From the NCBI GenBank assembly GCA_946803715.1, contig CAMPET010000472.1:870-18554 (forward strand): a stretch of DNA of 17,685 nucleotides, in the 5' to 3' direction. The position numbers and the translations under genes were made by a program. Under the pieces are notes generated by a model. That model searched no databases, was not told where the DNA came from, and worked only from the letters and a program-made list of their open reading frames with translations. Shown in pieces: positions 8,833-17,652 of this stretch. The DNA comes from Beroe ovata. Lineage: Eukaryota; Ctenophora; Nuda; Beroida; Beroidae. How positions within the stretch are numbered: position 1 is the first letter of the stretch; each line of letters begins with the position of its first letter.

Positions 8833-9134
8833 TCATTCTTTCATGTATATTAAACTTGAGTAGCTTGGGTAGATTTTCTGGAACACTAGATACTACATAG
8901 GATACAAGAGTACAGTATAACTTACCCATTGATCTTTTTCTCTTGTCTGCCTGAAAGATCAAAAATGGTAAGGCATATTGGTATATTGTATACAGTTAAT
9001 CGAAACTGATCCAAGGACTTGAAACCATTTATTGATACTGTTTCCCTGATGATTGGATAATATGATACAGGGCTGAACTAACTTACCTATTCTTTGGTCC
9101 AAAAAGTTGAATCAGATTGTTTTTGTCCATGATG
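8833..9134 (-). CDS. Possible tiny three-exon transcript (coding or 5' UTR exons)
   Basis: Three minus-strand segments have unusually good splice borders: 9134-9087 (acceptor ctcag, donor gtaagt), 8950-8926 (acceptor ctttcag, donor gtaagt) and 8877 onward (acceptor gttccag). An ATG at 9130 opens a frame that stays open across both joins and stops at a TGA ending at 8833. This gives about 37 residues (start MDKNNLIQLFGPKNRQTREK). The peptide is not recognised, and a frame this short could be chance. The same exons could instead be 5' non-coding exons of the PHR gene, which is transcribed in this direction and lacks its first exon. I cannot decide between these from sequence. Confidence 0.3.
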
Positions 9135-9436
9135 CTGAGGCATCAGTCAATGAGCATGTGGTTTTGATTGATGATTCACATCCTATTGCAGTATAATAAG
9201 GTGAAGGCAAGTGACATTTGATCAATGGTTGCAATTGATGATACAAACTACCAATGGTTTACATTGTACAAGGCTGCCTGAAAACCTGCCATTGATTGCT
9301 AACCCAAGCACATTAAAATTTGTTTCCAGGTGCCTGAAATTAGTGGAAAACATCATCAGCAACAAGGGAGAGGGAGCAGATAAATAAATGCATCTGTGAA
9401 CCTTTAATATGGATGACTGAAAATGGACATAATAGG

Positions 9437-9482
9437 CTCCTGTCTTCTTCAAGCACTACTGAAAGCTTGAAGAAGACAGGAG
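9437..9482. repeat. Perfect 18-base-arm hairpin, 10-base loop
   Basis: The left arm 9437-9454 (CTCCTGTCTTCTTCAAGC) is the exact complement of the right arm 9465-9482. The loop is actactgaaa. No flanking direct repeat was seen, and pairing does not continue outside the arms. Confidence 0.9.
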
Positions 9483-9914
9483 TGTCACACAGGTACTTTG
9501 AACAACCAAACTAATAGGCATACTCCAAAGGTGGGGGAGTTTAGACCAAGCTGCAGGGTAGATAGGTAGGTTATTGTGCATCAAACACAATTATTATACC
9601 ATGGTTCCAAAGGGGAGCCATGACAGTTAATACCTTTTCAATAAAACGGTTAGGAAGCAACAATTCCTCCTTTGAAGAGGAAGAGCACTTTTTTCAGAAC
9701 TTTGATTCAAAATAGACAAATTATTTCTGTTCAGTCATTTTGGTAGCTAGGGCAAGACTTTATTGAGCCCATGCATAAGACATTCACTAACATCTTCCAC
9801 ATCTTTGCTATGGTTGCAGTACAGTTGAAGATGTTAAACATCGCTCTGTAAGCCTACTGCACCATATCAAAGAGAGGAATACAGTCATTGCTGTACATGA
9901 TGGTTGAAAGGTAT

Positions 9915-10154
9915 GATGATGAAAATCTAAAATGTATACAAAATACAATGGCCTACAATGCACCTTTTAATACCCTTAATTGGAAGAGATATACTATTAA
10001 AAACCCTTATATATGGATACGGGATACCAATCAATATCAAAAAAGGTCAATTCAAATTTAAATAACATACATCCAAAATGTTCTTAATGATATGAATTTC
10101 CAGTCTCAGATCAAAGAAAATACAAATAAACTGAAATGTAGCCTATAATTGAAC
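9915..10154. mobile_element. 240-base block flanked by a 6-base direct repeat; insertion or deletion remnant
   Basis: In unit 1, gaaaggtat (ending 9914) is followed by 240 bases and then by aggtat again (10155-10160). In unit 2 (about 11446) the sequence reads straight through gaaaggtataaaaatc. The block has no clear terminal inverted repeats or poly-A. It is either an insertion with a 6-base target duplication or a deletion in unit 2 between the aggtat copies. Confidence 0.6.
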
Positions 10155-10227
10155 AGGTATAAAAATCAAATTTCTAACATTCACCCTTTCTGCCCCTACA
10201 ACGTTGTGTGACCCAATTTGAGCTGCC

Positions 10228-10336
10228 TTGTAGGATTTTACCCTACCGGCTACCGTCGGTGCGCGCGATTTTCAATCCGCCCGGCCGCCCCGACGGATAA
10301 AAATCCCGCCAGCAAGGGTAGGGTGAAATCCTACAA
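10228..10336 (+). mobile_element. MITE family 1, copy 1 (109 bases)
   Basis: Terminal inverted repeats are TTGTAGGATTTTACCCTACC at the left and its complement with one mismatch at the right (ending CCTACAA). The interior shares gtgcgcgcgattttcaatcc and cccgccagcaagggtaggg with copy 2. It has no coding capacity. The flanks (gagctgcc and gagccttg) show only a partial direct repeat, so the target site has decayed or was complex. Confidence 0.85.
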
Positions 10337-10423
10337 GAGCCTTGCGCCTTGTGTATTGTCGATCGATGATAGACCCTGTCGAGAATTTCGTTTTGCGCGC
10401 GCGCGGCGCAAACTTATTCTCAG

Positions 10424-10535
10424 TAAGCTTCGTTGTAGGATTTTACCCTACCGTCGGTGCGCGCGATTTTCAATCCGCCCCGACGGGATAAAATCCCGCC
10501 AGCAAGGGTAGGGTGGAATCCTACAATAAGCTTCG
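10424..10535 (+). mobile_element. MITE family 1, copy 2 (10433-10526) with perfect 9-base TSD
   Basis: The 94-base element has the same 20-base terminal repeat as copy 1 and is flanked by TAAGCTTCG on both sides (10424-10432 and 10527-10535). A 9-base target duplication is typical of Mutator-like elements and is also seen in some Merlin elements. The superfamily cannot be set from so short an element. Sub-terminal sequence gggataaaatcccgcc also folds. Confidence 0.9.
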
Positions 10536-10970
10536 CGGCTTGCATCAGCGGTCTAGCATCGCCAGACAACTTGTCAACTTGTGTAGAATTGCCTGGCAAT
10601 GCTAGGCCCAGCTGACGCGAGCCGCGATCCGAAGCGGCGAGCGCCAGCGAAAGAATAATTTAATTTGCGGCTCGCGCGCAGTGAAATTGATCTCGATCTC
10701 GACAGGGGCAGCTGAGGGGCTGTCATCGACAGCCAACTTGTGTAGTTGTGTCAACTTTCCAGTACATGCTGAATACTGAATAGAATTAATGATTAAGGCG
10801 GCGCGCGCAACGCGAACGTCACAACGTATGCACAGTGCGCAAAGTGTGGACATTTGTGACTTGTGTGGACATTTGTGTTTGACGATGAATTTAAGCCGCG
10901 CGCCGCACGAAATGAATCTCGACAGGGCCAGGTTCTCTGGTTCTATTGTCAATCAATTAACTGCAGATTT

Positions 10971-11033
10971 GTTAGATTCCATCTGACTTCTGTTTCTCGC
11001 GCGCGCGAGAAACAGAGTTCAGAAAATCTGACC
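10971..11033. mobile_element. MITE family 2 copy in unit 1, with a perfect 28-base palindrome
   Basis: It begins TTGTTAGATT and ends AAAATCTGACC. The core 10989-11016 is a perfect palindrome (TCTGTTTCTCGCGC and its complement). The flanks ctgcagat and cagcagat agree at 7 of 8 positions, consistent with an aged target duplication. Confidence 0.7.
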
Positions 11034-11566
11034 ATCAGCAGATATCATTTGGCGAAGATATGAATTGATAAAAATAATAATCATGATCGATGCAGCCGAA
11101 ATTTTCATGATTGTTCTTATCTTATCTTATCTCATCTCATTGTGCGCCATGTAGTTTGCAAGACAAAAATTTGGCAGCAAATATTTGCTGAAAACATCTT
11201 ATCTGCAGCTCATTACTTAGTGCCATTACTTCACAAAAATTCACAAAAATGGACATTTCAAGTAACTAATGTATTTAAGGATTAAAGTCTGTAATATGCA
11301 GCAAAGGTGGGAATTAATCAGTAGGCAAATCACACTGAGATGGATGGTAGGTAGGCATTANAAATTATATCAACAACTAGGTCTATGAGTCACGCAGACC
11401 ACCATATCAAAGAGAGGAATACAGTCTTTGCTGTACATGATGGTTGAAAGGTATAAAAATCAAATTTCTAACATTCACCCTTTCTGCCCTACCAGTCTGA
11501 CTAAAATGCAAGGTCGTTTTTGAAAGACTCATTAGTTAACGAATAACATCAAGGGTAAGGCCAATT

Positions 11567-11601
11567 CTTATAACACGTAAATATTATTTACGTGTTATAA
11601 G
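11567..11601. repeat. 35-base palindrome
   Basis: The left arm CTTATAACACGTAAATA (11567-11583) and the right arm (11585-11601) are perfect complements around one T. It contains two ACGTGT/ACACGT words. It lies in the unique part of unit 2. No target duplication is evident. Confidence 0.85.
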
Positions 11602-11743
11602 ATTTTATTTATTAATCATTTATTTACTAAATGTTAAACTTATCAACACTACTTATTACAATCAAATTTGAGGACTTCGAGCTCAATTCTTTGAACCGGA
11701 CTCTTTGTGGCATTGCAGTGTTTCCCTGTGCAATATCAGGGGT

Positions 11744-11929
11744 GCAATGCCGCAGGGGGGAAAGTTTGGAGAGGAGGGGGAGGAGTCCTCAATAGTGTTT
11801 CAGGATGGCATGGCTAATGGCACTGAGGGCTCCTCCTCCCTCAAAGAAAAGACGAGTTGTGAGGAGACAGCTACAGCGAACATTGATAGTATCANTTCGT
11901 TGCTTATTATGTTTATCTCATTGCTGTAA
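11744..11929 (+). CDS. Weak candidate: short acidic ORF or terminal exon
   Basis: The open frame from ATG 11744 to TAA 11929 (about 61 residues) starts MPQGGKFGEEGEESSIVFQD, is Ser/Glu/Thr-rich in the middle (EGSSSLKEKTSCEE) and ends in a hydrophobic tail, SLLIMFISLL. A credible 3' splice site (tttccctgtgcaatatcag) ends at 11740, so this could be the last exon of a plus-strand transcript. An N at 11895 makes one residue unknown. It sits in repeat-rich DNA with no partner exon found. The function is unknown, and it could equally be a fragment of a mobile element. Confidence 0.25.
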   Translation, partial: AMPQGGKFGEEGEESSIVFQDGMANGTEGSSSLKEKTSCEETATANIDSIXSLLIMFISLL

Positions 11930-12126
11930 TGTTACTCTATATTGTGATTTCAACTAGGTATTTACATATTTGATTATTTGCACTTTACAGGCCTAAGTTG
12001 TGATTATGGCACAATGAAAATTGCTGTATCTCACCTTGACTGATTCAAGCTTTATCTTAAAAAATAAATAGGGTAGTATTAATACATTGAGTAACGCATA
12101 ACAGTAGACAGATAATTGTCTACTTA

Positions 12127-12212
12127 CGCTCAACTTGTCAGATGTTACCTGACCTGTTTCTCGCGCGCGCGCGCGAGAGACAGAGGTCAGATTAAATCTG
12201 ACAACGCTCAAC
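12127..12212. mobile_element. MITE family 2: 70-base foldback with CG core and 8-base TSD
   Basis: Element 12135-12204 begins TTGTCAGAT and ends ATCTGACAA. Its two halves pair almost throughout via tgtttctc/gagagaca, around a core of seven alternating CG pairs. It is flanked by CGCTCAAC on both sides (12127-12134 and 12205-12212). An 8-base target duplication fits hAT- or P-like transposition. One base of end ambiguity (8 or 9) remains. Confidence 0.85.
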
Positions 12213-12408
12213 CATGCGGCCTACCGCGACAGGCAAAAAAGGCGCCGCGCGCATTAATGTTGCAACTTTGTGTCATGTGACCCAATTTGAGCTGCTGTGT
12301 GGTGTGCACCTCGCGCCTTGTGTCGATTTTGATCCAGTACTGAGTATACATGCTGAATTGCTGAATACTGAATAGAACAAAGGCGCGCGCATGCGCAGCG
12401 ACGCAGCG

Positions 12409-12523
12409 TTGAAGGACTTCACCCTACTCTAATTGCTAGCGGGATTTCATCCTGTCGCGTCGCGGTGCGCGGATTGGAAATCGCGCGCGCACTGACGGTG
12501 ACTGTTGAGGTAAAATCTTACAA
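12409..12523 (-). mobile_element. MITE family 1, copy 3, inverted and diverged (115 bases)
   Basis: Read on the minus strand it begins TTGTAAGATTTTACC, contains gcgcgcgatttccaatccgc and agtagggtgaag, and ends CTTCAA. It is therefore an older, reversed copy of the family at 10228 and 10433. The flanks gacgcagcg and cgcgcaacg agree at 6 of 9 positions. Unit 1 has the uninterrupted site near 10798-10825 (ggcggcgcgcgcaacgcg). Confidence 0.75.
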
Positions 12524-12671
12524 CGCGCAACGTCACATGACGTGTGCACAGCGCGCAAAGTGTGGACATTTGTGTGGACACTTATGATTGACGAAGAACT
12601 AGAACTTAAGCCGTGCGCACGAAATGAATTTCGACTGGGCCAGGTTCTATCGTCGATCAATTGACAGATTT

Positions 12672-12735
12672 GTTAAATTCCATCTGACTTCTGTTTCTCG
12701 CGCGCGCGAGAAAAAGAGTTCAGAAAATCTGACCA
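12672..12735. mobile_element. MITE family 2 copy in unit 2
   Basis: It is orthologous by duplication to the 10971 copy: same flanks (tgacagat, caacagat), same ttctcgcgcgcgcgagaa core, with a few substitutions that break the outer palindrome. It was evidently present before the segment duplicated. Confidence 0.7.
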
Positions 12736-13060
12736 TCAACAGATATCATTTGGCAAAGATATGAAGTGATAAATAATAATCATGATCATTGATCAATGCA
12801 GCCGAAATTTTCATGATTGTTCTTATCTTATCTTATCTCATCTCATTGTGCACCATGTAGCTTGCAACTGCAAGACAAAAATTTGGCAGCAAATATTTGC
12901 TGAAAGCATCTTATCTGCAGCTCATTACTTAGTGCCATTACTTCACAAAAATGTACATTTCAAGTAACTAATGTTTTTAAGATTTAAGTCTAATATGCAG
13001 CAAAGGTTGGAATTAATCAATAGGAAAATCACACTGAGATGGATGGTAGGTAGGCATTAT

Positions 13061-14940
13061 CAGTCTGATACCTCCCACAGCTTGCAGGGTGTTAGCAATA
13101 TGAGAGGTTTTAAGGAGAAAACCGACCCCAAGCAGTAACTCCTAATGCCAGGTATAGCATAGTGCAGTGACTACCCACTTAAAGCTGTCTTTATATTGGC
13201 TCCAGTATCAAGAAGTACAGTATAGTACCTAGTGAAAAATAATTCCATCTCCCAATTGGTGTTCCTTCCATTGATGTTGAAGGTATTAGCCACTTAATGC
13301 CTTAATCTATCACTTGATTCCTGGTTGTAGCACTTCTCTTTGGTAGACTTGAAATAGATGCTTGTGTTATCACAATACCCTTTTGGATTGAATAGTAGTC
13401 TAGTCTCTGTTCAAAATAGTTGTTCTCACATGATCAATAGTATTTTAGTTGATGTCAGAAGTAGTCTCTAATATATCTCTAATCCCTCAATCAACTCGTG
13501 CTTAGTGAGGATGAACTGAATACTCTCCAATATTTGTTTCATCAGTCCTTCAACACTCAGTTTCACCTGACTGTTGAGAAAACAATCTTCACTTGATCAC
13601 ATCTTTCCAGTTCCTAACCTCAAGTGTCACCAAATCAGCTTTCCAGGGATCAGTTCCTAGTGTACCTAGTCACAGTCAGTACCTAACTTCTCATTCGTTT
13701 CCATCTTTTATTTGTGTTTACTACATTCACTAGCCATGGGATATAAACATTAAATATAGCAATCAAAATTCCCAATAAATCTCCATCCCATGTACATACA
13801 CATTAAGATATGTTAACAGTTCCAGTCTCTCATCATTCCCATTTCAACAGTACCCTCTATAAGCATCATCTTCATATGTTTATGATGGTCTGGATACCTG
13901 TATGCTTTACACTGAAGCAGTTTCTGCGCATCCTTATTTGGTACGTGAAGAAGATTGAAGACTTGTAAAACCCTGTTAGATGCTTTTCTAACAATAGTTC
14001 TCTAGGGTCTGATAGATCATTCAGGGCTTGAAATGCAAATTATGATCATCGGCTATCAATTCCCTTACAATTGATTCAACCCATCAAGTCACCTAACATC
14101 ATTCAGCCACAGCACTTCTCATTTAGAGCAATTATTGTTTGATCACCCTTTTTTCTTAGCATAGGGATGGCTATCAGAGGATAGACGATGACTGTAAGCC
14201 GAGTCAAGTAAGTCTTCGATCAAGCAATTATCACACCCAGATTAAGTATGAGGTATTATGTCAAAGAGACCTCTTACTAGGTTCTTTAATCAAAATTTCC
14301 GCAGGGATAAAGTTGAGAAGATATTCGAATGTTATCTTCAAGTTGAAAAGATTGATGGACGTGAGTGTATATTGTATATGCTCATTCTACAGTACACCAC
14401 CCTCTGAGCAACTAATTCGAAATAAGGGGCAAATAAAACTATAGAATGTCATTGCCTTAGTGTTAGTATCGGGCATTGGTCGCTTTTACCAACCTGGTGA
14501 CAGGTTTGCCAGAACATGGAGGCATCTTTTGCACCAGGCTGGGGATTTCCCACCCAAAGTCTTATCTATTGTGTTTTGTAGAAACAGACGCAATAACAGA
14601 ATCTTGAAATTCCATGGAACATATGAGTTGTGAATACTAATGGAGCATTATCAATTATTAAAGTTCATGATGGGATGAATGCACTTCAGCATTTGGCAAA
14701 AGTATTATGTCACTGGGTAAAATTGCGTTGGATAGTTATTCGTAGTTTCCGATCTTTAATTAGGGGTTCACACATTCTCATTGCAATTATGGATTGGAGT
14801 CTGTAATGATAGTTAAAAATTGTTGTGTTCTTCATGTTTTGGCCAACATCACCTTCAGCACGTTGGTAGAAATTTGATGTTGAGTATGATAATGTGTGGC
14901 TCAAATAATATGTGATAATTTGGAAACCAAATGTTGATTC
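13061..14940. other. Long AT-rich stretch without a supported gene
   Basis: About 1.9 kb with frequent stops in all frames. No RNA gene or repeat family was recognised. One stop-free plus-strand stretch of about 60 codons, with no ATG, lies at about 14443-14630 and contains GRFYQPGDRF. Confidence 0.5.
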
Positions 14941-14969
14941 AGTCGAACGGCTTAAATTTGTTACAGACT

Positions 14970-14987
14970 GCCGCCATATTGCTTCCG
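14970..14987. promoter_or_regulatory. YY1-like motif with adjacent ETS-like word; possible divergent promoter
   Basis: GCCGCCATATTG (14970-14981) is a full YY1 core match, directly followed by CTTCCG. On the minus strand it reads CAATATGGCGGC, one base off the TISU initiator consensus. It lies between the divergently oriented PHR (minus) and DENND1-like (plus) genes. Its role as a promoter is inferred. Confidence 0.35.
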
Positions 14988-15079
14988 TCGTTCTTGTGAC
15001 TAGTTGACGGAATTCCTACGTCGAAGGATCAAGGAACCTCTACTTTATCATGATCTGTTGTCAGTGGGCAGGCCCTCTA

Positions 15080-15320
15080 GTGGTGTCAACTAATGGCATT
15101 GTCGGTATTTTGAAGCATGGTCACTGGTCAGTGAACACTTATTTGACTGGATCATTCAGGATACCGACAATGTCTCACGTCTTGCCCCGAATCTTGACTC
15201 AACTACCAATCAGACGAACGGACGCTTATTCTTCATAACGGGCTTATGTGGCTTAGTGGTGTCAACGAATTACATTGTCTACTCTGACGCATCGATACTT
15301 ATTTGACTACTGGGGATTAA
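15080..15320. repeat. Degenerate duplication upstream of the DENND1-like exons
   Basis: The word tagtggtgtcaac, followed by a t(g/a)cattgtc word and then acttatttgact, occurs at about 15078-15155 and again at about 15255-15310 with differing spacers. The ORF 15050-15238 runs through it and resembles no DENN exon. Confidence 0.5.
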
Positions 15321-15359
15321 ACCTGGAATCATGTGTGATCATTTAACTTATTGTTTCAG

Positions 15360-17652
15360 AGGGTCAGATAACACACAAGTTCCCAGAGAATTTTGACAAT
15401 TCGGTGAGTATTCAAGCACGATTTTTTTAGTGTACCATCTTATTTCTAATTGAAGGTGTAACCAAGTTCCAATGTATGAAACGCGATGATCGAACGCTAT
15501 CTTATTCCACCCAGCCCTCTCCCTTCCCTATATGACGTGATCATGTAACTACCCAATATTAGTTACAGCTGTATCCCTACAACTGCAATGCAGTAATGTA
15601 ATAGTTGGGAATGTGATGATTGTGTTGATATGAAGGTGTGATAGTGTACTGGCACACCGGTCACCATTATGTTTGTGAGTTTGCGTAACGCGCGGTGACA
15701 AACTTGTGGTTTTGGTCATGCGCGCGTTGACAAAGTCGCGCGCGCACGCGTGTTTTCCAACCCGTGTTTGTAGATAGTAAGATCGACTCCAGATATCGTG
15801 ATCTCATGTTAATGTTATTCGAGCATTTGGATTGCTTCCAAAAATAGATCGATAATCATCTAGCCTACTGTCTCTGTTTTTGCCATCTTACCGCCCTGTT
15901 TCAGGATATTCTGGGCAATGTTCCTGTTTTCTGTTTCCCTGTCCAAGAAATGTGAGTATCATATACTCATATAGCTCTTATTGGTGTGTAATCATACTCT
16001 TCAGAAAAGACACTTATCCAACCCTTTCCTCTTCAGGCAAGCTGGAAAATACTTCAGTTTCACGATAACAAACAGTTTGGAATCCATGTTTTCATTCGGA
16101 TATGCTATCATGGCATCCAAAACATCATGCATCTGTGTTGTCAGGTAGTTAGATCAAACATTATCATTTCTTTCCTGTGATACTATAAACCCAACCCCGT
16201 CACATTAGCCAAGTGAATGCTTGACACACTGATTTGGTGGATCAGTACGCCGAATAAGAGTCGTATAATATCAATTGTTAGACTCCATGATTACGAGTCA
16301 TTGGCTATGTTCTCCGTTTCTTGTCCCAACAACTGGGTCTTGTGTACAGGTTCCCTTTGACAGGACCTAACCCTTACAATGTACGTCACCCACTTCGAAA
16401 TATAGAAACTGTGACTCTTTCATATAGGAGCGCATGGCTGATACTATAAATCATCCTTGCTCCGTAACTTGATACGCTCCGCCACCATCATTGAGAGGTG
16501 CACATCTATCGTCTGATGACCTACCGGTACTCGTCATTTTCAACATGGAATGTTGGAATAATCATTTAAATTCCTTGCATTAGGATGATGTCAGGGTGAC
16601 GCAAGGTGCACTCTTGTGATGATTGTAGTTGTCATGGTTACCCAGGGTTCTAGAAGGAGAAATCTGTCGAGAAATCTCCACCTACCCCGTATGAGCTTGC
16701 GAACCCCTCCCCCACTTTATAAGCTTTAAATAGCCCCTATCCCTTGCCCCTTTTCCTTGCCCTCTCCCTCCCCTTCTCACGGATCACACCGATATCGCAC
16801 AGTTACCTACCGTGGCACGACTTTTTCCACAACTTTGTATCGATGGTGGCAAAGATCAAGAGTGTGGCCCAGTACCAAAAGAGTGCACAGGATATTATCC
16901 AATCTCTCTACTCTCGACCCGTACCCTCTCCTGGTCCATTCTCCTTCGACGGTGGCTCCATGGTGAGTTATGGGTGTCCAGATATTGTTGTACCGTTGTA
17001 GTCCGACTTAATTTGAGTGAGTCGGGGAGTTTTCATCCCGAACTTGGGTGCATCAGTGGGGATCCCACAGTTATTGGGCAATGGACCCATGACGTCACAC
17101 ATGGAGACAATGGAATGTGGAAGTTGTACGTGCTATCTGTTATCAGATGTGTCCCGATTAGGCGATGCCCCTACAATTTCTTATCATTTCCGCATATCAT
17201 GACTAGAGCGTATTCTGTTACAAAAGTGTCGATTCTTTTCTCTTAGAGAAGTTGAACAGTCACAATAGGAAATAAAGCGCAATTATTCCGCAACATCTTA
17301 GGAATAAGTCCTTACTCAAACCATCAGAAGGCCATTATCACATTTAAAATCGCTCTAGAATCCTATTCCTATGTCGTTATAAAATCCCCCCCAGTTCAAA
17401 TGCTGATTCCGAACTCCACTTCTTCTTGTTCTCGATAACGGAAGCCCCCTTCAACCACCCTCTCCCCCTCTTCAGAAGTGCAAGCTGACAGTCCCGGACT
17501 ACAAGGGTCTGGTTAGTCTGAACGAGAATCGGAATATGGGGGTCTTGTTGTGCCGACTCAATACACGGTGTATATACACGTTGTACATGGCCCTACTCAT
17601 GGAACGACGTATTATCCTGACCTCCAGAAATCTGGACGACTGCTCTGCTGCG
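15360..17652 (+). CDS. DENND1 (connecdenn)-like protein, N-terminal part of the DENN module, partial
   Basis: DENND1 proteins are guanine-nucleotide exchange factors for Rab35 on clathrin-coated and endosomal membranes. Five exons, 15360-15403, 15905-15951, 16037-16144, 16803-16962 and 17476-17652, have good splice borders and matching phases (0, 2, 2, 0). They give about 178 residues. The uDENN part reads GQITHKFPENFDNS, NVPVFCFPVQE and GKYFSFTITNSLESMFSFGY; the family has FPED, KFCFPF and FTFVLTD...RFGFCR at these places. Then SYLPWHDFFHNFVSMVAKI matches the family's SYLPWFEVFYKLLN, which sets DENND1 apart from DENND2-6. PDYKGLVSLNENRN and ALLMERRIILTSRNL follow, matching LPSIPENRN and ML-ERRI. 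The gene starts upstream: the first exon here begins with two bases of a codon, and no convincing 5' partner was found. It continues past 17685. The usual SKLSTLTAC after ERRI reads SRNLDDCSA here. Confidence 0.9.

Larger units (their letters stand above)
9862..11361. repeat. Unit 1 of a duplicated segment of about 1.5 kb
   Basis: It starts with ccatatcaaagagaggaata (9863), also found at 11401, and ends with gatggatggtaggtaggca and tta (to 11360), also found up to 13059. Shared internal words include gtgacccaatttgagctg, the CG palindrome block and aaaaatttggcagcaaatat. This copy carries an extra 240 bases (9915-10154) and two MITE copies (10228-10336, 10433-10526). Confidence 0.75.
11400..13060. 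repeat. Unit 2 of the duplicated segment of about 1.5 kb
   Basis: It is collinear with 9862-11361 but lacks the 240-base block. It has a unique insert of about 770 bases (about 11490-12260), a 70-base foldback element (12135-12204, in that unique part) and a differently placed inverted MITE (12409-12523). The best-matching part is 12668-13050 against 10967-11350, with only scattered substitutions. Confidence 0.75.

Noticed and set aside
9222-9452. 76-codon minus-strand ORF
   Set aside because: No recognisable domain. An acceptor-like site occurs inside, but no phase-matched partner was found, and it overlaps the hairpin region.
10218-10511. 97-codon plus-strand ORF rich in arginine
   Set aside because: It runs through two MITE copies, and its repeated peptide is just the two elements read in frame.
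15050-15238. 62-codon plus-strand ORF as first DENND1-like exon
   Set aside because: No DENN-like sequence and no donor giving the required phase 1. A short ATG exon near 15116 (donor gtcagt) would fit in phase, but it lacks the expected N-terminal strand and is too short to trust.
16628-16641. Second X-box-like word in a DENND1-like intron
   Set aside because: A single copy with a mismatch in the RGYAAC half-site; within chance expectation.
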